Source of the DNA: Acanthaster planci
Taxonomy: Eukaryota > Echinodermata > Asteroidea > Valvatida > Acanthasteridae
Assembly (NCBI RefSeq): GCF_001949145.1
Contig: NW_019091656.1
Coordinates: forward strand, 158,556 to 179,161
DNA length: 20,606 bases
Direction: 5' to 3'
How positions within the stretch are numbered: the first letter of the stretch is position 1; each line of letters starts with the position of its first letter. Made by a program: the position numbers and the translations under genes. Positions 1-8,372 of this stretch are shown here, piece by piece. Under the pieces are notes generated by a model. It saw only the letters and a program-made list of their open reading frames with translations, made no database searches and had not been told where the DNA came from.

Positions 1-1411
1 TGTCATTGCTGATACCATCTTTACCTGGAGGGGTACACTTTGCTGCGTCAATGGCAGTTTCCAGTTCAGACATAGTAAAAGGTTCATTAATAACATTCTC
101 ATTATCATCATTAGGTGAAAATTATTTTCAGCATTTTATTTTTTAAAAAGGAGGTACTGTAATTTTGATCATTTCTGATAGAAATCAAAGCAAAACTTTG
201 AGCAAGTAAGTTAGCTTTATCTCCGTCAGAGCTAAACTCTTTATCACTGTCTTTTAAGACTGAGATGTTAACCTTAGTATGCGTATTGTTAATATGATGA
301 ATTTTGTCCCAAATCTTTTTGGAAGGAGTTTGGGAGTTCAAGGTATCACAAAGACTTTTCCAATCATCTCTTTTAGCAGCTTTAATAACTTTACGAACAA
401 TAGCACAGGTACGTTTGCAAGCTATAAGGTCTTTAGGGCAACGGGTTTTCCTTAGCAATTTAAGGGCTTTTTTCCGGTTTTCAACAGCTTTTTTACAGTC
501 ATCATTCCACCATGAAGTAGATATCTTTTTGTTCTTTTTGTGAGAAACTGTACACGGGATGGAATGATTGATAGCCTCAGTAAGTTGCTCAATGTACTCA
601 TTATAAGCATCTTCAGCATTAATATTAATGCTTGGTTCAGTAATGTGGTTATCACACGCTCGTTGAAAGGCATCCCAGTTGGCTCTTTTGGTGGACCAAC
701 TTGAGTTATAGTTTTTGGAAGTGTACTGGCATTTTTGATTAAATTCAATAATGATAGGGTAGTGGTCGCTTCCCCAAGTATCATCTCAGGTAGTCCAGTT
801 GCTCCTGGCTGCGAGATCTGGAGAGGTGATAGTAATGTCAATGCACGTAGTAGTACAATTGGAGGTGTTAATTCTAGTACCGTTTCCACTATTAACACAA
901 ACAAGATTGTGTTTGTCCATTACATTTTCGATATTACCATTTGCATCAGTCATTTTACTTCCCCAGAGGGAGTTGTGGCTGTTAAAGTCTCCACAAATAA
1001 TAGTGTTCTTGCTTGTATGATTTTCGATGTCGGTTAAAGAATCGTCCTTCAAAGTGAGACAAGGGTTATAAGCATTACTAATTTTTAATTTACTTTTATC
1101 ACTATTATACACTTCAAGACTTGATACTGGAAAAAGGAATTTTTGTCAGCAATATTTTGAACAACAAGGGCTTTTTTGGTAAAAATAGCACATCCCCCGC
1201 CAAAGGATTTAGGGTCAGGTTTCCTGTCCAATCTGTAAATGTTATATCCAGGAAGATTGAAATTCTTACTTTCTTTAAGCCATGTGTCTTGTATACAAAT
1301 TATATCAGGTTTGTCGTTCCAGTCATTTATAGCATGCTTGAATTCATTTCTGTGTGCAATAAGTGATTGTGCATTCAATTGTAAGATAAAGACCATGAGG
1401 ATAAGATTCAT
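1..1411 (-). pseudogene. Retrotransposon ORF2: APE endonuclease and start of reverse transcriptase, broken and partial
   Basis: The start used is the ATG at 1411-1409, just before LQLNAQSLIAHRNEF, which corresponds to the conserved N-terminal strand of APE endonucleases. Next comes IICIQDTWLK, where the family has a catalytic Glu; codon 1286-1288 is GAC (Asp). The frame shifts near 1100-1112, then reads IICGDFNSHNSLWGS (catalytic Asp/Asn block) and, after an in-frame TGA at 786-788, WGSDHYPI with the catalytic His. A basic linker (about 700-180) leads to the RT start: after a one-base frameshift near 113-135 the frame reads SELETAIDAAKCTPPGKDGI, the PGxDGI motif at the N-terminus of LINE RTs. 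The catalytic RT motifs lie outside the window. The enzyme would nick target DNA and prime reverse transcription; this copy cannot make it. Confidence 0.92.
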
Positions 1412-3049
1412 GTTTATGTTTGCTGACTTTCCCCTTTTGACCGATTGGATGTTTTCAATGCTGATTTGTAGTTGTGAGGACTTAGCAGGGGCTCCTCTCT
1501 GTTTCGTTTTGGACTGAGAGAATTTCCTTTGTGTCCCCTGCAGGGATGTACCAGTGCTTGAGGATTGTGTATGAGCATTACGTTTTCTCTGGTTGTCTGA
1601 TGCCTGCTGTGTTTTGGTTGATTGATGGAATAAGTGATCAAAGAGAGACTTTATTTCTGATTCCCTACTTTCTTTATTTATCGTTGACTCCCAGATTTGA
1701 AGTGTTCCAATAAGTAGTTCTATTAGCGAGTTATCTGCCAACAAACATGGTGAGATAGGTTCAGTTTGGCTAGCTACTAATACATCTTCGGTTTGAGTAG
1801 AAATCTCTCTTTTGGACGACGGTTGAAGATTCTATCTTCTTTGTTCACCGCTGACATGTACATTTTGTGTATTTTGTGTGTTCGCACATGTTTTGTTTGG
1901 AGTCCAGGTTTTCAATTTAGGTGCTGGAGAAGGCGTGTCAGGCTTTTCAGCAAGGACAGTGATGGCTGTACGGATGGACTTTGCTGCCTCAGCATAGGAT
2001 ATGTTGTAGGTTACTCTAACTTCTTAGATTTTCTTTTCTTCTCTAATGGTATCACAACCAGCATAGGCAGGGGAGTGGCTTCCACCACATCTGCTGCATT
2101 TGACTTGGTCTTTTTTGTCACACTGATCGTACGTGTGAGTACCACTACATCGGACACATCTTGTTTTGCTACCACAATTGTTTGCTGTGTGTCCAAGGTG
2201 TTGGCAGTTGAAACTGGTCGTATGTATGGCTTAACATCAAAGTACTGATAACCGAGTTGAATGCGCTGAGGCAGGTGAGGCGTGTTAAATGTGAGGCAGA
2301 CAGAGAGGCTGTTTCCAGTTTGTCCATTTCTTTTGAAAGTGAGCCTTCGTACATCCATGACACCGTCTTTTTTGCATTCCTTGATGATTTCTTTATCAGA
2401 AAGTTCAAGCGGTACTCCAGAGATAACACCTTTACTTTGTGTTTCTGACTTCGCAAACTCGGTGGTTACGGACCACTGTCCAAGCGTATTGATTCTTTTA
2501 AGTTTGTTAGCCTGACCAGGTGTGTGGCATTTAACACTGATGCCACCTTGGTTGGTTGACATTTTTAATGATGTTCGATCCGATTTCATTGAGAGCTTTG
2601 GCTATTTTAATGGGATTTATCTCAGCAAGTTTGGCATCTGGAGAATTTATGACAACAATGGTAGGATTTGCATTTTCTTGGGACGAATACGGATAAGCAT
2701 TTACATTTCTTCTCTTTTGGTATCGAGAATAGGAACTGTTGTCACACTCTGCAGAATCTTCACTTGGGCTTATTGGCTTCACTCTTTTTCTGGACATTGG
2801 TCTCCATGAAGTTTTTGCCGAGCTGACCCGAGTTTCCATATCTTTGGCATGCTCAGTATTTTCGTTATTGCTATCTGCATCGTTGTCGTCGTTATCATTT
2901 TGGTCATCTTGGGCTTGACTCATGAGAAGGTCTAATGTAGAGCGTGGTTGGTTATTGTTTTGGCTTCGACTATGCCTAGATTTATATTCTGATATCTACT
3001 ATTCTGATAGCTGATCCCATGTCATGTCTTCCTCATTTTCGTCGGCCAT
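1412..3049 (-). pseudogene. Retrotransposon ORF1 (gag-like nucleic-acid-binding protein), broken
   Basis: The start is the ATG at 3049-3047 (MADENEEDMTWD...), in frame with the long acidic/polar N-terminus that follows. Two adjacent TAG codons (2996-3001) interrupt residues 17-18. The frame shifts near 2530-2570 into a block with an RRM/PRE-like pattern (SKGVISGVPLELSDKEI, then KPYIRPV), then again near 2215 into the zinc-knuckle region. Knuckle 2 fits C-x2-C-x3-H-x4-C and knuckle 3 fits C-x2-C-x3-H-x6-C. Knuckle 1 (FNCQHLGHTANNC) has Ser where the first Cys is expected (codon 2213-2215). After the knuckles come stops TAA 2024-2026 and TAG 1832-1834, then a Ser/Gln/Lys-rich tail. ORF1 of this family packages element RNA as a cytoplasmic RNP. 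The C-terminal end is unclear because the frame reads straight into ORF2. Confidence 0.88.
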
Positions 3050-3290
3050 GTTGGCTCGACGATGTACATGTAGCTTTAGTACGTGTAGTTATAATCTGCA
3101 GATGTTACTGTAAATGGTCATAAAAGCAGCAAGGGAAAAAAAAAGAAACAGCAAAGCAAGCAGAGTCATGCAAGCATGAAAGCAAAGAAAAGACTGTGTG
3201 TAGAGAAGGTCTCACCACTCGCACAGCAACGTAGAGAACCTATCCGTACCCGTTCAAAGCTCAAGCCGCTCTCCCTACGGTACGTGTATT

Positions 3291-3356
3291 GTACATGTAC
3301 ATGTACATGTGTTGCATGTGCTGTACATGTACTGTACATGTACAGTACATGTACAG
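3291..3356. repeat. TACATG-rich cluster with a perfect 36-bp palindrome
   Basis: Positions 3321-3356 equal their own reverse complement over all 36 bases, built from three overlapping TACATGTA units. Immediately left, 3291-3306 is another GTACATGTACATGTAC run. The cluster lies about 240-310 bp upstream of the retrotransposon ORF1 start. It could form a cruciform or hairpin, or be a microsatellite that expanded by palindromic slippage. I see no coding role. Confidence 0.9.
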
Positions 3357-3423
3357 TGCGTTTATGGCCGCGTGTGCACAGCACTATCTGGTTTTTTCCA
3401 GGGCCACTCCCCTACCACCATGT

Positions 3424-3509
3424 TTATGAATAATGCAATTTTCCTGCTTGGTGTGGGTGTTCCCCCCACAAAAGTTACACCCCCTCTAAGCGTGTTATGA
3501 ATAATGCAA
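3424..3509. repeat. 15-bp direct repeat flanking a 56-bp segment
   Basis: TTATGAATAATGCAA occurs at 3424-3438 and again, identical, at 3495-3509. The sequence just before each copy is also C-rich and loosely similar, so this may be an imperfect tandem duplication of a ~71-bp unit. A target-site duplication around a small insertion is the alternative. Confidence 0.7.
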
Positions 3510-3776
3510 CAGAAAGTTTGCCACATATTCTACCTGCAAATGGTCGTAACCAAACGTATTGAATCTAAAAGACTTCTCGGTATAATAGCCGTACAAAAGG
3601 GAATTGGTTTTAGAGACGAAGGAGGAGAGGGCAAATTCAAAATCGAACGTGAATTCGGGCTTAATGAAGGGGAGAAGAAAATCAAGCGGGTTAACCAAAA
3701 ACTCGTGGGGAAACAGCGCCCTCAGGTGTCCAGAGAATCATGGACTTTCAATTGGTGCACTATTCAATGTGTTTGA
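3504..3776 (+). CDS. Low-confidence 90-aa open frame, Lys/Glu-rich
   Basis: The only sizeable plus-strand frame in the 3.4-4.1 kb stretch that is not a shadow of a better minus-strand block. It is rich in Lys, Glu and Arg (GEGKFKIEREFGLNEGEKK) and its ATG lies inside the second 15-bp direct repeat. I recognise no domain. A weak donor-like CAG/GTGTCC occurs near 3725. The purine-rich composition alone could keep the frame open, so it may be chance. Confidence 0.15.
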   Translation: MQQKVCHIFYLQMVVTKRIESKRLLGIIAVQKGIGFRDEGGEGKFKIEREFGLNEGEKKIKRVNQKLVGKQRPQVSRESWTFNWCTIQCV

Positions 3777-3798
3777 CCAAACAGGAATTTGAAATACT

Positions 3799-3804
3799 TT
3801 TATT
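3799..3804 (-). promoter_or_regulatory. Candidate poly(A) signal for the exon at 4139-4264
   Basis: Minus-strand AATAAA (TTTATT on the plus strand) lies about 335 bases downstream of the TAA at 4139-4141, a plausible 3' UTR length. Nothing else of note is seen in 3777-4138. Confidence 0.35.
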
Positions 3805-4138
3805 TGTTGAATAAGAGTGTAAAATTGTATAAAATCTGTGCCTCAGAAAAGTAATCGTAGCTACACTTTTACGACTGAAGATCTGTATTCATGTACTAAA
3901 TGCACTTTGATTTAGGAAGAAAAATAAATGACAGGTCTATTGAATTAGGGCAGATCGAGGGGTTGAAAAAATCAAAATGGTAAAACAAAATAATTTCTTT
4001 CATTATATTCTCTTTGTTGTTGGGAAACAGATTCCTTAAAGTCTAAGGCAACGAAGCTCACAAATATAAGTAAATAAGTGTAGGAAACTTAGCACATATT
4101 CAGCTTTAGGGAGAGAGGAAACTCCTGTACAAATAATA

Positions 4139-4264
4139 TTAGTAAACCCCAAAAATCGGGTAAGGATTGAATACACAATCCACACACTGTCCTCCGGGAA
4201 TTAATCCTTGGTCACACAGGTGACAAGCATGACAAGTATCATTGTAGCAACCTGACTCCACAGT
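4139..4264 (-). CDS. Putative 3'-terminal exon encoding a Cys-rich, zinc-ribbon-like C-terminus
   Basis: The minus strand has a 3' splice site (TTCTTAGCAG, AG at 4265-4266) followed by 41 uninterrupted codons and a TAA at 4139-4141. The peptide contains GCYNDTCHACHLCDQGLIPG and then QCVDCVFNPYPIFGVY at the C-terminus. Cys spacing is C-x4-C-x2-C-x2-C-x9-C-x2-C; the last four fit a CX2C-X9-CX2C zinc ribbon. The density and regular spacing of Cys in the one open frame argue for real coding sequence, and no lesion is visible. The family is not recognised. Upstream exons would be to the right; candidates exist at 5.0-8.4 kb, but none can be joined with certainty. The frame begins in phase 0 if the CAG acceptor is used. 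Confidence 0.55.
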   Translation of the reverse strand, partial: TVESGCYNDTCHACHLCDQGLIPGGQCVDCVFNPYPIFGVY

Positions 4265-4978
4265 CTGCTAAGAACTTGCAATCATATTTAATTTCAGCAG
4301 GCTCTGCAACTGCATGCGGATTTATCAGATCCAAACTGGACATGCAAACAACGTCCAAAACATATCACTCCTTTCAGGTTTTAGAAGCTCAACATTAAAT
4401 TCTAAATTGGATCGGGGTCTAGTCATTGTCTACCCTAAGGCTATTGTTAAGTTTGGAAGTTTAGTAAAAAATTTCTAGGTGTGGAAAGCAGCGTCCCGGA
4501 GATGTTGCACTTTCAAAAATAACTCAACTGATGCTGTTTCAACAGGTACAATAAATAACACTGTTTCAAATTCAAATGTAAAATAAGATTGTTCAAATAT
4601 AAAATCCTTTTTAAACAATGTTGTTTATAAGCCTTACTCAAATAGCAAAATGAATTATGTTTCAAATTATTATGGAACAGTGCAGGTATTCTGGGATTAG
4701 CGCAGTAAGCAGAATCCCTTCTTGAGTCAGAATCCTCTTAAATCCAGGTAAAATCCATCTTCCGCTCGTTGTTTCAATTTAAAATTATTTATATAAAACG
4801 GTTTCAGAGTGAATCTGTCAACTCAAAGCTTTTGTTCTGTTTTGCTTGGTTTAATACGAAATCAATTTTACTCCACTGAGAAATGGCGATCGCATCTATA
4901 TGAAATAATGTAGTGATAGCGATCCACAATCCACGCAATCCTGCCTCAATTGACTAGTGGATGTGCATCAGCTGGCTG

Positions 4979-5333
4979 AATGACGGCAAAATTTCCAGAC
5001 ATCAACCAAGACTTCAATTTCAGTTTTAATAGAAAAACTGCAAGAGCCCTCTCGAGTTCGGTCTTCAAAACCTATTACATGTATATAACACGTTTTCTCA
5101 AATTTTTGTTTGGGGGGTGCTGTTAGAGGCTAAACAGTAAATAGGTCGAAATGGAGGAAACTGGTCGCCAAGGCTTTAGCAGAGTATGGTACATGATGAT
5201 GATTATTAGCAGGGCGATGAGGGAGATGATGATGTAAAATGTTTTTTTTTTTCGGGCGGATACAAGGACTATCAAGACAATTATGTCGCAGGTAGAACAA
5301 TGGAGGGCTTAGTGTACACATGTATATAGGCAT
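4979..5333 (-). pseudogene. Coding-like minus-strand frame with internal stops, unknown family
   Basis: One minus-strand frame runs from 5333 with a TAG at about 5130 and then continues without a stop to a TGA near 4980. The second part (IGFEDRTREGSCSFSIKTEI, then EVLVDVWKFCRHSAS) has coding-like composition; the first (His/Pro-rich, with an A11 run near 5250) is weaker. No splice junctions are obvious and no domain is recognised. It could be a decayed exon or a chance frame. Confidence 0.25.
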
Positions 5334-5889
5334 AAGGATGGAAACAGCGCCGTATTCTCCTTTTCCATTTTCTTATATTCTCATTATTTTATCATCTATT
5401 TCTGAAATGAATTAAGGTGGTATCTTATTTTTAAAAAATTGTCCTTGCATCCGACAATTGAATTACGACATTAAGCAGAATGGGTTTAAATTACAATTTA
5501 TTTTTGCATGATAATTTTTGTTGAACTGCTTATAAAAATACATTTAACTTTCATATAAACGGGAAAATAGAATGAAATAAAGCTACAAATACACGAGAAA
5601 GGTCGACCACATCTTTTCATGTCTTGTGCGCGAAACGCCTCCCGTATGCACCGTTTAATTAATGCTAATAATGCTCTCTACTAAGTCTAGCGCTCAAGTG
5701 TTATCTCTTTCAGCACTGGATATGTTGATTTTTTATATTAAGTTAATGAGGAAAGTACTGTTCAGGAATATACTTAAATAACCCATCAGCTCATCGTCAA
5801 GGCGCAACAAACAAGTCTTGTGCAAGTTACAGCGCTATGATTTCCAGGACCACGAGGTGCTATCCACAGCCAGGATGAATAGTCACAGT

Positions 5890-6300
5890 CACAATATACG
5901 TCCAAACTAGGTGGCTGCGACTGGAAGTAGTACACATATCTACGGCAGGAGGTTAGCCTGTGGCTTCATGTCAGCATGCTGCTGGCCAACGAACTTCTTC
6001 AGGGGGACACCTCGGCGAAGCGAACAAGACGCGACGCATTGGATGCTGGAAATCATAGTTTTTACGTCTAATTTCAGGTATCTTGGAGGGTCTTGAACGA
6101 CGATCATGGAGCCTTTGCTGTATGTTTATTCTGTTGTTTTGTAAAACCATGGAGGAATTTCTGAAGGAAGAAGTTTCATCTTGCTACCCCGAGAACTCCT
6201 GTAGTACTTCGTCCGCCGCGCAGTCCCAATCGCGGGCGAGTTCAGGGGTCTGCCAGTGAGGGTTGTAACGTCCTAGGTAGCTCGACTTAACTGGCACTTC
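5890..6300. promoter_or_regulatory. CpG-rich patch, possible promoter or first-exon region
   Basis: CpG dinucleotides cluster here (for example GGCGAAGCGAACAAGACGCG near 6014, and CGTCCGCCGCGCAG and CGCGGGCGAG at 6211-6240) against a CpG-poor AT-rich background. Small frames start inside it on the plus strand: ATG 6149-6151 in an ACCATGG context opens 36 codons (MEEFLKEEVSSCYPENSCST...) and stops at 6257-6259. Strong plus-strand donor-like sites follow at about 6627 (ACAG/GTAAGT) and 6641 (TCAG/GTGAGT). This would fit a plus-strand 5' exon, but no continuation is recognised. Confidence 0.25.
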
Positions 6301-6493
6301 GTGTGACCTGACCTTGATTGTCCTAACATTATACATGTAGACAGTTGGTGGCTTTCGTCAGTGGTTTATGTCGATGGTCGGTAGGTAACTGTTCTGCTGT
6401 CTTCTTGACTCTGCGTGACTAAGAATCTAACATCTTAGTGTGAACCACGGAGGAAGGAAAAACAGGTGGGCCCAGGGATAGGCCCATTCAATG

Positions 6494-6664
6494 ACACCAT
6501 GGTAAATTTCTGAGCTGTTCCACCACATGATAGTTCACAGGCCGACCGACCGACCGACTGTGCCTTGCTTTGTTGACGTACCCTACTTGTACCGTCATTT
6601 CTGTACTGTCTCCATTACTAGTAACAGGTAAGTCATTCAGGTGAGTACAGTGTACTTACATGTA
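6494..6664 (-). CDS. Low-confidence open minus-strand frame crossing a (CCGA)n microsatellite
   Basis: About 56 codons are open on the minus strand (LNDLPVTSNGDSTEMTVQVG, later VNYHVVEQLRNLPWCH) before a TGA. The CCGA tetranucleotide run at about 6542-6558 is read as Arg/Ser/Val/Gly. The composition is protein-like, but no domain is recognised and the best splice signals in this stretch are on the plus strand, so the call is weak. Confidence 0.2.
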
Positions 6665-6960
6665 AATGATTGGAGTTGCTGCCGTGCACTGATTTGGGGC
6701 ATTGGCATGTATTTTTTTTTTCACTGAGCAAGGAAACAGACAGGTTGAATAGAAGAGGTGTGGGGGAAGTTACATTTGTTAAAGTTGATTGAGGGTGTAA
6801 GTTGCTCACAAAGTACTGCTATGGAAAAGACTGACAACTTTCTTTTCAGCTTTGTTGTAGTTGTAACAGTATAATGTGTGAGTGAGGTTTGATCTTCCAG
6901 TAGAAAGAAATACAGTAGAAATGTAGATACATGCACAGCACAAATCACTGCAGATAATAA

Positions 6961-7150
6961 GTTCAAAAGAAGTTCAAAGCACTTGTTTTTCCGGGGGGGG
7001 GGATTGACACAACAGAATTGTCAGTCTTGGTGTCATTCTCTGTAGTAACGTCACTGTTGTCACTGTCACTTGAGTGACTGAGGATGAACTGTCATGACTA
7101 TCCGAATCATCTAGAAAAATTCCTTGAAGTGCATCAGCACTGCACATGCT
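6961..7150 (-). pseudogene. Ser/Asp-rich coding-like block with a frame change
   Basis: On the minus strand one frame reads LQGIFLDDSDSHDSSSS. In the frame one base over it continues as SHSSDSDNSDVTTENDTKTD and then NSVVSIPPPGKTSALNFF before TGA 6963-6965. The two halves share the acidic Ser/Asp composition of disordered linkers in nuclear proteins, which suggests a single exon with a one-base indel near 7065-7080. A G10 run on the plus strand (about 6993-7002) lies within the second half. Family unknown. Confidence 0.35.
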
Positions 7151-7373
7151 ACTCATGCATCTCAAATGAAAGGATCCATAAGCAGGGTAATTAAGGATTA
7201 TTCTCAATTTTGATGAAAAGGGGAAGAATTGCCTGCTTGTGATGGTCTCTGGTGATATGGACAGAAAATTGTCTTAACATGCTACGAACTGACGTTTAAT
7301 TTCTACTGGCAGCCATTTTTCTCATGGATTAACATGGAAGGCCAGTGTAATTGCCAGTGTTCTGCAAATCTAC

Positions 7374-7489
7374 CTACATCGTTCTTTTAGAATACAGCAT
7401 TCCAATTTGACAGTTGAGTGAGAATATAAAGGCTTGTATTGAGGCACTTCACTAATTAGTTCTGTCACAATCAAGGATGGACCCTGAGG
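7374..7489 (-). CDS. Putative 116-nt internal exon with both splice sites
   Basis: A strong acceptor (TGATTTTTTCCTAG, AG at 7490-7491) and a donor (GATGTAG/GTAGATTTG, GT at 7372-7373) bound 116 nt. Exactly one of three frames is open across it, beginning PQGPSLIVTELISEVPQYKP and ending HSTVKLECCILKERC, phase 0 in and phase 2 out. The other two frames stop within about 12 codons. A small ATG frame directly upstream (7621 to the TAG at 7490-7492) reads in the same register and may be intronic or a skipped exon. Domain not recognised, so the host gene is unknown. Confidence 0.45.
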
Positions 7490-7991
7490 CTAGGAAAAAA
7501 TCAGTTCCCATCCCCCATCAGCACTTGTGTCTTTTCTCTGTGGCATGGTTTCAATGACAGAATACTTAATGTGGCATACTGTAAGCCAACACACTTTACT
7601 GGCAGATGTGATGGCCTCCATTCAGTTACTGGCCAAATATAAAGCAGTTAAGTAAGTAAATTCAAAGTACCAATGTAAAGTTGACATACATGTAGATTAG
7701 GACAAGTATCACACATTTACATCTGTAATGCTGTTTCCGTATCTTTAGAGACCCAAGTATCGTGAACACTATACATGTAATTAAAAAACCTTAGCAACAA
7801 ATAAACAATGACGACTGTCCCTTAAAAAGTTCTTTAGACTTATTTTTACTTAAAATCTGCCAATATTTCTCTTTACAAAGCCCATATTTGAAGCAGTGAA
7901 CACATTTAATTTCACAAATAATTTTACAATCTGCTACATGTACATACATACTTACATGTATAACCTTTGTATTTCACAATATACACATTCG

Positions 7992-8372
7992 TCATGAGGT
8001 GTGGAAACTTCCATAATACGTGCCACTTACAAGTGCCAACAACTTACAAGTTATTGTACGGAAGCCTTGAAAGAATTCTTTAATCAATTCGTAATACAAA
8101 TAATTTCCATTCTTTGATGGCCTTTTCAGTCTAGTAGCATGCCAACCTTTTTGTAGCAGAAATGCACATACATGTACAGTACGTGGATTAGTTTTGATTT
8201 TGTCATTTGGCAAAATTCTTGAGACTACAAGTACAATGTACGTCCATTCTTTGGATGTTTAGCTGGCTCCCTCTGGGTCCGCTGGTGTCTTCTTATACGT
8301 CCATTCACATCTTGAAGTAGAACAGGGGTATTTCCCTTTCCTTTCATTTGAGCGTCTTGTACAGACTGGCAT
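7992..8372 (-). pseudogene. Coding-like frame of about 127 codons with one stop; zinc-finger-like start
   Basis: From the ATG at 8372-8370 (preceded by AATAGCAAAG, a possible acceptor) one frame continues to 7992 with a single TAA at 8259-8261. The first part, ERKGKYPCSTSRCEWTYKK, resembles the entry to a C2H2 or BED-type finger, but no complete finger can be drawn. The second part is basic and aromatic (CAFLLQKGWHATRLKRPSKN). A GAATGGACGTA unit is repeated on both sides of the stop. I infer a decayed DNA-binding protein, without a family assignment. Confidence 0.35.

Larger units (their letters stand above)
1..3060 (-). mobile_element. Decayed I-clade (Nimb-like) non-LTR retrotransposon, truncated by the window edge
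   Basis: Reading the minus strand from 3060 to 1 gives, in order: a short 5' leader, an ORF1 with CCHC zinc knuckles, an ORF2 beginning with an APE-type endonuclease, and the first reverse-transcriptase block. This order and the endonuclease motifs (CIQDTWL, GDFNSHNSLWGS, WGSDHYPI) are those of I/Nimb-type LINEs. The rest of RT, any RNase H and the 3' tail lie beyond position 1. At least four in-frame stops in ORF1, one in ORF2 and several frameshifts show that this copy is inactive. The 5' boundary is not defined: no target-site duplication can be checked because the 3' end is missing. The leader upstream of the ATG at 3049 may extend to about 3140-3290. Confidence 0.93.

Noticed and set aside
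735-1037. Plus-strand open frames over the LINE
   Set aside because: They mirror the endonuclease-coding minus strand; no plus-strand motif or composition supports them.
3166-3384. Minus-strand frame across the TACATG cluster
   Set aside because: Its peptide is mostly the translated simple repeat.
6993-7002. G10 run as a quadruplex or regulatory element
   Set aside because: A single homopolymer tract, like the C9 runs near 12907 and 15548; no four-tract pattern.
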